Assembly: GCA_021613535.1 (NCBI GenBank)
Contig: CP075494.1
Location: 1 to 64,000, forward strand
Length of the DNA: 64,000 nt
Direction: 5' to 3'
From: Adineta vaga
Lineage: Eukaryota; Rotifera
The notes beneath the pieces are model-generated. The model saw nothing but the letters and a program-made list of their open reading frames with translations, did not search any database and was not told the origin of the DNA. The position numbers and the translations under genes are program-made. This document shows, in pieces, positions 24,764 through 34,824 of this stretch. Each line of letters begins with the position of its first letter. Position 1 is the first letter of the stretch.

Positions 24764-25690
24764 AGACAAAACCGATAATAATTATGTACATGTACCTTTA
24801 TAAGCAGTTGTAGTTCCTTAGACATATTATCACCGCGTAATTCTGGAGATGAACGCTTTTTTCGGCCCCGGCTGTATAAACTAACCACAATAATGTGCAC
24901 CATATATGTAGCGCCACCTATCCGTTGAACAATATCTCGTGCACAATTGCTTAATCGTTCTATAATTAGTGAGAGAAATTGTGGAACAAGGGAAAAACTA
25001 TCTTTCTTCTTTCATTTTATTGCTATTTACTGCTATTGACTGACTACAAAAGTATTCGTAATCTCAGTCATACACTGCAGGAAGATATGAATTGAATATA
25101 GGCGGCGGAAGTCAGAGGCTCGGAAACTCCTGAGCCTCACTTAAATTTGACCTCTGTCGGCTCAGTCTCACCTAAATTATGAATCATATATTTTTTGCAC
25201 AATGATTTATCCTTATTTTATTATATGAATATTATTCGAAAACGTTTATTTATATGTTGTGGTAAAGAAAAATAAGAAATTCATACAATAATACTCTCGT
25301 TAACTATGTGGCTGTAGTTAATAACGGCATTTTTTATCTGATTTACATGAAGTGATAGGTACTAAACCAATTGTAGAACTATGTAATGAAAAGACATGAG
25401 AATTCTAGCTATATTCAGCTGTTCACTCTGTTTAATGAATTCAGTGAAATTCATCTGTTTTATTGTTTGAAATACTAGCAAATATATTAACTAAAATACA
25501 ATGTCAAACGAATTGATTGTATATTCATCTGAATGTCTAGGTTCTAAATTTTTAATAATGGCTTGGTTATTAACCTCCTGCATACCGATGAGTTTTGTAT
25601 TCTTAGAAAACTTTAAAAGAAAAAGAAACATCACTCTCTCTTGCGTTCAGTCACTCTATATCAGCTGCATACATGTGCCATATTTGAACA
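24764..25690. other. Intergenic, no gene seen
   Basis: AT-rich sequence before the mariner insertion. The open frame starting at 25501 runs into the transposon's terminal repeat and is not considered real. Confidence 0.4.
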
Positions 25691-25692
25691 TA

Positions 25693-27357
25693 CAGGTCGA
25701 TTACGTTATTTTTAATAGTTTTGTGTCGTTTGCTGTATTTATGCAATACATAAAAAAAAATTTATTCCAGCACAGATGAATAGAGCTTGAGCTCTTCTAT
25801 CAAAACATATATTCTGTTAATTAGTTTCTCATGCTCTAGTCCAAAAATTTGATAAATCTAAAACAAGTGCGGAAAATGTTTTTAAGGGTTGTCGTCACGA
25901 TTATTAATAGTATTATTTTCCATATATAAAAATAAAAAAACAATAATTACAATCGATGTTCGACATGAGAACCGCTAGCTTGATATATCATTAAGATTCT
26001 CCTTGGCCAGGAAGCTAATACTTTATCGATATACACCTGACTCATATTTTGCCACTCATACAAAAGCTTATTTTTAAGTTCATCAATAGAATCAATACGT
26101 GTTTTATTGAGTTGTTATTTCAAATGTCCCCAAATTGAATAATCCATTGGTGCAGCATCAGGACTAGCAGGCATCCATTCTTGTGGTGTTATATAATGAA
26201 TTTTGTTTCTTTGGCAGTATGACTTGGTGCCGAATCTTGATGGAAAAACCATTTCAGTTTTTGTCCTTTTGGAAATAAACGTTGAACATCTTTTGATAAA
26301 AATGGTTTTAAAACCTTGTTAATGTAATAATTTCAATTAACTTTGGTACCAGGTGTAACAAAACGAAGTATAAGTTTTCCTTGATTTGATACACCACCTC
26401 ATACCATAAAACCTTTTGGTCGACAAGTGTTTTGTTCAATAATCATTCGATCATAGTCGGGAGCAGTTTTTTTTTAAATAACATACTTTTCTTTTTCCAC
26501 TAGCTTCGTCTAAATAAAAACAAGCTGCGTCTGTTGTAATGAAGTTCTTATATCGACCACGTGCTAAGCGGCGATAAAGTTGAAATGATCGTTGTCCACG
26601 TTTCATAACATTTGATGATGTTAACTTTTGAACTTTTTGTTTCTTTCGAAGAGTAAATCCAGAATTTTTGATAATATTCGAGACAGTCGATTGGATAATG
26701 CCAAGGTCTTTAGCAATAGTACGTTGAGTTGGTGGGTCTTCAACATCAATCTTAATGACCTTCTTAATAATATTAGGTGTTTTCAACGGCTTTCTTCGAA
26801 AAATTTTAATTTTTGGTTTGGAATTTCTTTGACCACCGACCTTTTATTTGACATTTGACACAGTAGGTTGAGATACATGTATACCATCAAGCTTGAAAAT
26901 GTTCACACTACGAGACTGAGAATATCCTTGACGTAATAGTTGCAAAATACGCCCTTCGATAATGTCAGAAATTTTGTTACGTGGCATTTAGTTGAAACGA
27001 ATTTAAACGATTTGAACTAACGAGAAAGTCTAACTGTCATGGAGAGGAAAGAAAAAAAATCGTTCAATATATGATGCGCACGTGCGATCGGAAATTCTAT
27101 TAAGCATAAGACAAGGAGTCTATGTATGAAAAATAAAACTATTAATACTCGTGACAACAGCCTTCAAAAATGTTTCTTAGTACTTGTTTTAGATTCATCA
27201 TATTTTTAGGCTAGAGCATGAGAAACTAATTAACAGAATATATGTTTTGATAGAAGAGCTCAAGCTCTATTCATCTGTGCTGGAATAAATTTTTTTTTAT
27301 GTATTGCATAAATACAGCAAACGACACAAAACTATTAAAAATAACGTAATCGACCTG
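25693..27357. mobile_element. Tc1/mariner element with TIRs of about 160 bp and TA duplication
   Basis: A 1665-bp element. Both ends begin CAGGTCGATTACGTTATTTT (one inverted) and are flanked by TA (25691-25692 and 27358-27359), the mariner target. The terminal inverted repeats run about 160 bp (to about 25855 and 27210) and look almost identical, unusually long for the superfamily and suggestive of a recent insertion. A broken transposase lies inside on the minus strand. Confidence 0.9.
25947..26987 (-). pseudogene. Tc1/mariner transposase, inactivated
   Basis: Starts MPRNKISDIIEGRILQLLRQ at 26987 and ends at a TAA at 25947. It has two N-terminal helix-turn-helix units, the second around TQRTIAKDLGIIQSTVSNI. 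The catalytic first Asp is in TTDAACFYLDE, the second in WFFHQDSAPSHTA and the third acidic residue in PASPDAAPMDYSIWGHLK. Breaks: an in-frame stop after QPTVSNVK, a frameshift in an A-tract near 26468-26476, and further stops near 26338 and 26120. The catalytic residues remain readable, so it died recently relative to its nearly identical TIRs. Confidence 0.88.
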
Positions 27358-27359
27358 TA

Positions 27360-28335
27360 TATGAAGTATATAATCAAACCTCTACTGATTTTCTTTCACT
27401 TGAACATATGTTCTTCGATACGACAGAACGAAAAAATCTCTTTCTGTCTTCAGTCTGAAGACAGTGGTATCCAAGAAGTTAATATGCTATAAAAGCGATT
27501 TACTCAAAATAATATTCAATTATTTTGTAATGATGAAAAATTTATTGTTCATGTAGCAAATAATTCAACAGATGATATAACTGATTGTTTATAGTAAATG
27601 GAAATTTTTTGGTTGTGATGATATTGATGTCGAACGATTGAAAGCCGAAGCTCTTATGGTTTTGATTTTTGTCAATCAGTAATTAAAACAGACCAGATGA
27701 ACATAAAACAAATCACAAAAATTTCAATAATTTGTGAAACTTTAAATACATGTCAAATACGTAAACAAATATTGAAAGAATGTCATAAGTTATTATTCCT
27801 AGTAGTACCGTCTTCTGTTTTACGATATATGTGATCCCAAATGAGGTCGACAAAGAAATTTTTATATGGTGGATTATCCCCTCGAGAAATTATTCCTCTA
27901 ATCTGAAAATTGATGTTAATTCCTTCTCTGAATATCCATCCATCGCCATCGCTTTGGACTCCTTCTTCGCATGGTTCACATACATCCTATACTCGCTCAC
28001 ACTCCGAACTCTATAGTCTAACTCGTCCCAAACTTGTTCTGAAAACTAACAGAATAATTCAAAATTTCATCACACTATAAAAATTACTATTAGAGTGGTT
28101 AAAAATGGCCCAGTTGGTACTACTAGGGTTTAAATTATATCTAACCATTCCGGTTACCATGGCCTTGATGGAACATACATTCGGCGCATTAAATAGAATA
28201 AAAAATGTATTTCGTTCTTCGACGAATCAGCCACGTCTCAACCATTGTTTATTATCACATTTTTACAAAGAAAAACTTGATGAAATTGATCCAAATCAGA
28301 TCATGTCCGAATTTATATCATCAAACGAAAAATGA
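27360..28335 (+). pseudogene. hAT (ZMYM/TTF-type) transposase, C-terminal remnant
   Basis: The best block is 28105-28335: LYLTIPVTMALMEHTFGALN followed by RIKNVFRSSTNQPRLNH. This is the hAT C-terminal dimerisation region as in ZMYM1-like domesticated and autonomous transposases. Upstream, about 27640-27830, the phrase KTDQMNIKQITKISIICETL then CHKLLFLVVPSS fits the preceding part but is interrupted by stops and frame changes. No N-terminal zinc finger or catalytic D was found, so this is a decayed 3' fragment. Confidence 0.7.
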
Positions 28336-29385
28336 CAAACTTTTTTGGTTCAATACTCTAGTGTGAAATCAATTATCTTCATATTTTTTCGAAAATCTTG
28401 TCTATGTGTAGAGGGTTAGAAGTATTGTAAGTGAAGGATGAAATGAATGAACTGATTAGCTTTTTGATAGCAAAACATAATAATAAAACAGTCTAAAAGC
28501 GATTTATCGTCTATAATCACTGATATTGTCTCATGCTAATATGTGAAAAGCTACCTTTGAGTGTCATTTGATTTCAGCACGTTCCACCATTCCTGGCATT
28601 GAAGTGATAATGAATAGTATACTTTCCTATACTGAAGGCAAAGAGATATGTTTCAGCTAGTTTTTAGTCTCTTGTCTAACTTTTGAGACGGAAATATGAA
28701 TATACAGATCATTGGAAAATTAATTTATATATGAATCTGTATCTGAATATCGAATGCGTTACTTTAATATCGAAACAGACAATAAAAAGTTAGATTTAAT
28801 GATTTAGCCTTTGTACTACAAAAGTAAGATTTTACTGTGAAACACCAAAGGTTTTGATGTTTCTATGGAAATACGATATTGCTACATATTAACGACATTT
28901 TATACACGGATTCTTGTAATCATAAACTGTACGGTATATCAAGAAAAATAGCGTGTACTAAGTTTACGAATACGAAATTGTAACGAACTCTCTTCTAAAT
29001 GACCGCCTTGCTAATGTTAACGCTTTTCCTTGATGTTTACATTGAAGAGATTTTATTGTAAATAGCTGATTTATAAATAATTCCGTTAATTTATTCAATT
29101 TGAAAATGAAAGTATACAGATAAAATATAATTAAAAATATATATCTGTCGTAGTAAATTGTTCTATATGGAGTATTTAACTTTGAAGGCCAATAATTTCA
29201 GAGATATTTGAAACGGTCTCAAGTACAGTGATAGAAATTGAGGACTTAGCAATGAGAGAAACTGTCTGATGTGTCCAACATTGATTCCCTTACTGTACAT
29301 ATCGTCTGATAGATGGTATCCCGATAGTACACATCCTCAAAGGTTTTAAACTGACTGGTTTTCCGAAAAGGTCGTGAATATTTTT
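28336..29385. other. Intergenic with a dispersed repeat
   Basis: No gene seen. The part at about 28728-28790 (ATATGAATCTGTATCTGAAT and following) recurs at 57842-57900 next to a MITE, so a dispersed repeat is present. Confidence 0.4.
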
Positions 29386-29727
29386 CTAACTTTTAGGTCT
29401 ATGTCTAAATGTTTCATATCAAAATCAATCGATAGTTTTAACCTCAAACTTAACTCGTAAAAAGTACTTATGAGCCCCTTAGAATATTCCAAGAATTTAC
29501 TTCGAAAAAGAATTATCCTTTTTTAGGATGAGAAATTTAAAAAAACAGACGCTCCCCACATATAAAGCCACGAAAAGTGTGGTCAATTGGAAATCCTCCA
29601 TCTTGAGAATGTAAATTTTCGGAATATTTTCATGCTCATGAGCGCTATTTATGAGTTAAATTTGAGGTTAAAACTCTATCGATTGATTTTGATGCGAAAC
29701 ATTTATATATATAGACCTAAAGGTTAG
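29386..29727. mobile_element. Fold-back MITE
   Basis: The left end CTAACTTTTAGGTCTATG pairs with the right end TAGACCTAAAGGTTAG. Each arm of about 110 nt contains ATCAATCGATAG and TTTTAACCTCAAA in inverted order. The centre is about 110 nt. No coding capacity. Confidence 0.72.
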
Positions 29728-30550
29728 TATAATACCCAATACCTTATTTTGCCGATGCCCACTATCAAACGATATATGGATTAACAAAATCGTTGTTGAA
29801 CACATCAGTTAGTTGCCTGGCCAGGACGAGAAAGAGTACATAATAAAAATCTATTCTCCATATAATGCGAATCAGAAAAAGTCTAGAGAATTTATAAACT
29901 TTACAGCATTTTTGCAATATATATATAATACGTTGCGCCTGAAAAAGTGAATTTTTTCAGTCAATTCTGATTACCTTAATGTTTTTATATGAGATATCCG
30001 TTGGAAATCGTCAGAAGCAAACAAAAGTTATCAAATTTTTCGAAATATACAAGAAGAGAACGAGCAAAACATCGACTAAAGTTTTCAAATGAAGCCAATA
30101 TCAATTTGTTGAGTAAAATTAGATTGCTATTAAACCATGACTTAGTGCTACCTTTTAATGAGAAGTTTATTTACATAATACTTTAACTTATGTGTAAGTC
30201 ATAGACCAAAAGTTCTTCCTGATGACTACTGTTTTGACGAATGTAGAAGTTTAGTGACTTAAAAAATACTGATTTATAGAAACTTTAGCACATGATCTAA
30301 AATTACTTGGATTATTCGAGTCAATCTGAAGTTCTGTAAGGCTAACTGTATTTATAGATACATGTCTACTAAAATTATTTCGCTTACTACTAATTGCGAA
30401 AAGTAAATCTAATGTATAACACCGTAAAATTTTTCTGCAATTATTTTTATTAAAAACCAACTACACTATTTAGTTTGGTCTCTTGGCTGCTCAAAGCTGG
30501 TAATATAAATATACTTGACTTGTGATAGCACTAAGACAGCATATACTTGA
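29728..30550. other. Intergenic, no gene seen
   Basis: AT-rich sequence downstream of the monooxygenase stop. The small open frame at 29989-30186 (+) has no family signal. Confidence 0.4.
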
Positions 30551-32215
30551 TTAAAATGACTCATTTGCAGAATTGTTTTTGAAGGAAAAACCTTCATAAC
30601 CATTGCTCTTGATTTCCTCACATTTCTTCCAGTATTCAGGACAACCACCTACATAAGGCATAAAAATTCGTGGTTTTCCAATGATATTTGCCCCAGTATA
30701 CCAGGAATTGCCAGTAGGATACAGAGTTGTATTGGCAACGTCATTAACATGTTTAAACCAACTATCTTCTGCTTCGATTGTAGGCTCAATACTGCCGAAG
30801 TTATGTGTTCGCATATATTCCAGGCATTCTGTGACCCATTTAACATGCTCCTCGATCGAGGTGGCCATGTTGCTTATTTCAGAAGGACTACCAGGGCCGG
30901 TAATGATAAATAGATTAGGAAAATCAGCGACCATAATGCCAAGATAAGTGCGCGGTTCATTCGCCCATTTTTCTCGAAGTGTCTTGCTTTCAGAACCACG
31001 AATATCAATATTAAGCAATGCTCCAGTAATTGCATCAAATCCAATAGCAAGAATGATATCATCTACTTCATAAGTTTTATCTTTAGTTTTAATTCCTAGA
31101 GGTATTATTTCATCAATAGGACCGTTGTAAATATCAACAAGTGTAACATTTTCGCGATTATACGTCTCATAATACGTAGTGTCACAACAAACACGTTTGG
31201 TACCTAAAAAATAATTTTGTGGCAGCAAAGTCTTAGCAACGGTAGGATCTTTGACAATTTCACGAATCTTGGCACAGACAAATTCTGAAGCTGTCTTGTT
31301 TGCTTCCTTACTTTTAAGCAAATCATTAAAATGAAAAAGAAATACAATTCCTCCTTGTTGCCATGCTATCTCATATTTCTGTTGCAACTCTTCTGATGGT
31401 AGACTTAGCGCAGAATATGCTTTAATATCGTTCCAAACGCCACAGCGCATCTGTCGCATTTCACGTCGACGTTGAGCATAATTAGTTTTCCATTCTTTTT
31501 CGTATTCCTTTGTCATAGGTTCATTATTTAGTGGTATACTAAAATTTGCCGTTCGTTGAAATACATAAAGATGAGCAGCCTCTTCAGCGACGACCGGAAT
31601 GCATTGTATAGCTGATGACCCCGTGCCAATGACGGCCACACGATGACCAGAGAAGTTAATATTCTCATGTGGCCATTGACTGACACTATAACACTTGCCC
31701 TTGAAACGGTCCAACCCTTTGATATCAGGAGTTTTTGGAATCGAGAGACAGCCTGTTGCCATAACGCAGAATTTAGCTGAAATTTGATCACCACGGTTCG
31801 TTCGAACTGTCCATTTTGTGGAAGATTCATCAAAGATTGCGCTCATTACACGAGTGTCTAACTGAATGTCTTTCCACAGATCCAATTTATCAGTTACGTA
31901 ATTGAGATAACGCAAGATTTCTGATTGAGATGCATAACGTTCTGACCATTGCCATTCCTGTTGTAGCTCTTCATTGAATGAATACGAATATTGCATACTC
32001 TCAACATCAGATCGTGCTCCGGGATAACGGTTCCAGTACCATGTCCCACCGACTCCACCACCGACCTCAAATACCTTCGCCGAATATCCTCGCTCTCGTA
32101 CTTGATGCAACATGTATAAACCAGCGAATCCAGCTCCAACAATAACAACATCGACTGTACTAATAATATTTCCGTTAGCATCATCTGTGTTCTGTGAATC
32201 TATCTTGGTAGTCAT
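30551..32215 (-). CDS. Baeyer-Villiger-type flavin monooxygenase
   Basis: Intronless 554-residue flavoprotein that would use FAD, NADPH and O2 to oxygenate a ketone, aldehyde or heteroatom. It has an N-terminal FAD Rossmann motif GAGFAG (residues 27-32) and the cyclohexanone-monooxygenase-like block GGTWYWNRYPGARSDVES. The second, NADPH-binding motif is VIGTGSSAIQ, and a late ATG-type stretch reads DIILAIGFDAITG. The fingerprint FxGxxxHxxxWP is present as F171-K-G...W181-P, but its histidine is replaced by Ser177. Length and motifs fit bacterial and fungal type I BVMOs better than animal FMOs, and the lack of introns agrees with horizontal origin. It lies 2.6 kb from the NRPS start in divergent orientation, so a tailoring role is possible but inferred. 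Confidence 0.88.
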   Translation of the reverse strand: MTTKIDSQNTDDANGNIISTVDVVIVGAGFAGLYMLHQVRERGYSAKVFEVGGGVGGTWYWNRYPGARSDVESMQYSYSFNEELQQEWQWSERYASQSEILRYLNYVTDKLDLWKDIQLDTRVMSAIFDESSTKWTVRTNRGDQISAKFCVMATGCLSIPKTPDIKGLDRFKGKCYSVSQWPHENINFSGHRVAVIGTGSSAIQCIPVVAEEAAHLYVFQRTANFSIPLNNEPMTKEYEKEWKTNYAQRRREMRQMRCGVWNDIKAYSALSLPSEELQQKYEIAWQQGGIVFLFHFNDLLKSKEANKTASEFVCAKIREIVKDPTVAKTLLPQNYFLGTKRVCCDTTYYETYNRENVTLVDIYNGPIDEIIPLGIKTKDKTYEVDDIILAIGFDAITGALLNIDIRGSESKTLREKWANEPRTYLGIMVADFPNLFIITGPGSPSEISNMATSIEEHVKWVTECLEYMRTHNFGSIEPTIEAEDSWFKHVNDVANTTLYPTGNSWYTGANIIGKPRIFMPYVGGCPEYWKKCEEIKSNGYEGFSFKNNSANESF

Positions 32216-34824
32216 GCAAATCTGTTATATTCAATACAATGAAGAAAATGCTGTGACAAAAGTCTATTATGACGATATTTTATAGAATTATACTATATTT
32301 CTCTATATCAATAACTGTATCATTTCCATATAAAGCATATACTTACACCCTCACTTTATGGACAGAACGAAAGAATATGTAAATTGCTAAGCGTTTATAG
32401 TTCGCAATATAACTGTCAGTACAGACCGAAAACTGTGTCTACAGCTTATTTTATTCTTGACTGTGAACAATATGCTATAAACAATTCTATATAAACGAGA
32501 GAAAACCGTATAATTATAATATTGAATAAGTATTTTCATGGTCTATTCTATCAAAAGAGGGATAAAAACAAGTAAAATGGACGATTATATATAAACAATT
32601 AAAACGAGGGGTCGACAAAGTTCAGCTCTAGTTCAGAACAGTTCAACTTTTCAAAAAGCTCCACTTACTGAGCTAAACTTATTGATCAATTCGAATAGTC
32701 TGAACTCTACGATCAACTCCTTTTAATAAACACTAAAAGATTTATTCCTCTCCTACCGTTCAGAGGTATCCTTGTGCCTTCAACTGTTGTACTAATCAAG
32801 TATATCAAGATCTAAGGGGCACTCCAATGGAATGATAGTGATATAACTCCCTGTGGTAATATCACTAAAGTGTCACCCAACGTATGTGTACATACCAGGT
32901 ATACCAAAAGTTTTGCGACATGTCATAAAAATCATTTTATTTCAAAAGAGAACAAAGTAATAGAATAACAAGAAGTTCGCTTCAGAGCTACAATAGAGTA
33001 TTACAATAATCAACTATGTTCAGAAAAAATCAGCTCACCACCGTGTTGTATAACTGAACGCATCCGAAGAGGAAAAGCATCAACGACGTCCCGAACATAA
33101 TTGAGATTAACTTTTTTGATCAGTGCTGCCACCTCTTCTGCTTTTCTTGATATAAGATCGTTCGTGTTTTTCATCGATAGTTCCTCTGAATGATCATTTT
33201 TTCGAATTCAAAAAACAAATTTTTACCATTAACGGCTCATATTACTATTTTATCCTAGTTCGATTTCAATTATATAACTTCTGTTCTCGAGTGACTAGCT
33301 GCTTTTCTTGATCTTGTTTAATCCTTGTAATTCAAAAGGTTTCTTCCGTTCAATCACCCGTGTCTGAACCCAATACGATTCTTAAGACATGAAAATCAAG
33401 AAAAAAGTTCTTACTATTAGAAGAATCAGAAGTGATAACTCGGTTGAACATAATATGATATTCGTCTTGTAAAACAACGAAACGAAAAGAATATCTTTCG
33501 CGTTCTTTGTGTCATATATATCTAAGATGACGTCAGGGATTGAAAGGGTTGATAAAGATTGAATTGAATGTGCAAATTTTAATTGTAGTGTTGAATCTCA
33601 ACTTTATAGTTGATATATGTAAGAAACAAGATTTTTGCTTTTATTGTTGAAATTTTTGTCATTTTCTACTTATTGTACTTCAGAACGTCGCAGCACTGAT
33701 AACAATTATTGAATTTGTTACTGACGTTTTCTTTTCTAATTAGTGATTACCTTCTTTTATCAGTGAATAAAGCAAGTTTTTATGTTTGTCTGATATTATT
33801 TCATTTTATTTCATCTGATTCCGGATTTTTGAAAGTATTTTAAACTATTTTTACGTAATTTTAAAGTGCTTTGTTGTATTTTAAACTACTTTTCTGCTTC
33901 AAGTCTGCTTTTCACTAGAGATAAACTGTATTCTTCATGCCAGAAACCCGAAAATACTGCAAAAAAACTAGAATCTAAAAAGAAACAGATATTTTTAATG
34001 GAAATTTAAAAAGTAGTGATCTAGAATCATTTTTGTATGCTCAATCAGGAGCAAAAGCTTTCCAACCTATATCAAGATTTTTACAAAGCCCTTCAACAAA
34101 TTTTCTGTGAGAAACCTGGTTTTTCAAAATTCTAGGTTTTTGGAATATGTTCGAATTTTTGGCATGGAGAATACATTTTATCTTCATTTACTATAAATCT
34201 TCGGATTCAGCGCATTAAACTGCGTTGAATCATCTAAAAAAAAGTTTGCTCGAATTTTGCGTTGCGTATACCTTATGATCATTGATGGGCATATTCGATG
34301 ACGATTAAGAAAAGCCTACACTAAAACGTCGCTTATCGAAAAAATATAGGAGATACAGATAGGAATATGCGTAAAATATTTGCGCCTGTACTCCCTATAT
34401 GCCTTGCCGCGCACATCAAAGATTGACAATTTCGTCTATACCCTTCTCCAAACAGGATCTACAGAATTTATTCCTCTCGCACTTATTTCTGCTGTAGGAT
34501 TTGTTCTCAGAGCCACGCTCTAATCCTCATCAATACCCTGAAGATGGATTTGCCATTTTTGTTGAGATTTTTTGTATAGGACGATACGTATGTTTGATGG
34601 TTCCAGTAAGTTTGCAAAATATTAGCCTCTAATCGAAATGAGTTCCTTACCAGTGCAGCAAAAAAGTCAAGTCAAAAGTTTTCTCATTTATCTATTTTCT
34701 AGATCTTTCTGCGTTTATATTGTTCACATTAATTTGTTTCTAATAAATTTAAAGTTTTCATTAGTTACTATTTAAAAATCATTTCATCGCCCATCTTCAA
34801 AATGATAATTGTAGTTTATGTAAG
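32216..34824. other. Divergent intergenic region between monooxygenase and NRPS
   Basis: 2.6 kb holding the 5' flanks of both genes. It includes a mariner transposase tail at 33010-33171. The rest is AT-rich without recognisable genes; no promoter element could be assigned with confidence. Confidence 0.5.
33010..33171 (-). pseudogene. mariner/Tc1 transposase C-terminal fragment
   Basis: The minus strand reads 53 residues ending in a TGA: AEEVAALIKKVNLNYVRDVV followed by DAFPLRMRSVIQHGGELI. This resembles the last helix region of Tc1/mariner transposases (rules of the type RLxxVIxxxG). The stretch about 110 nt further left, TACCAAAAGTTTTGCGACATG (32902 onward), resembles a Tc1-type terminal repeat. 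Only the 3' piece remains. Confidence 0.6.

Noticed and set aside
25501-25779. 92-residue plus-strand open frame
   Set aside because: Its 3' third lies in the mariner terminal repeat and it shows no family resemblance.
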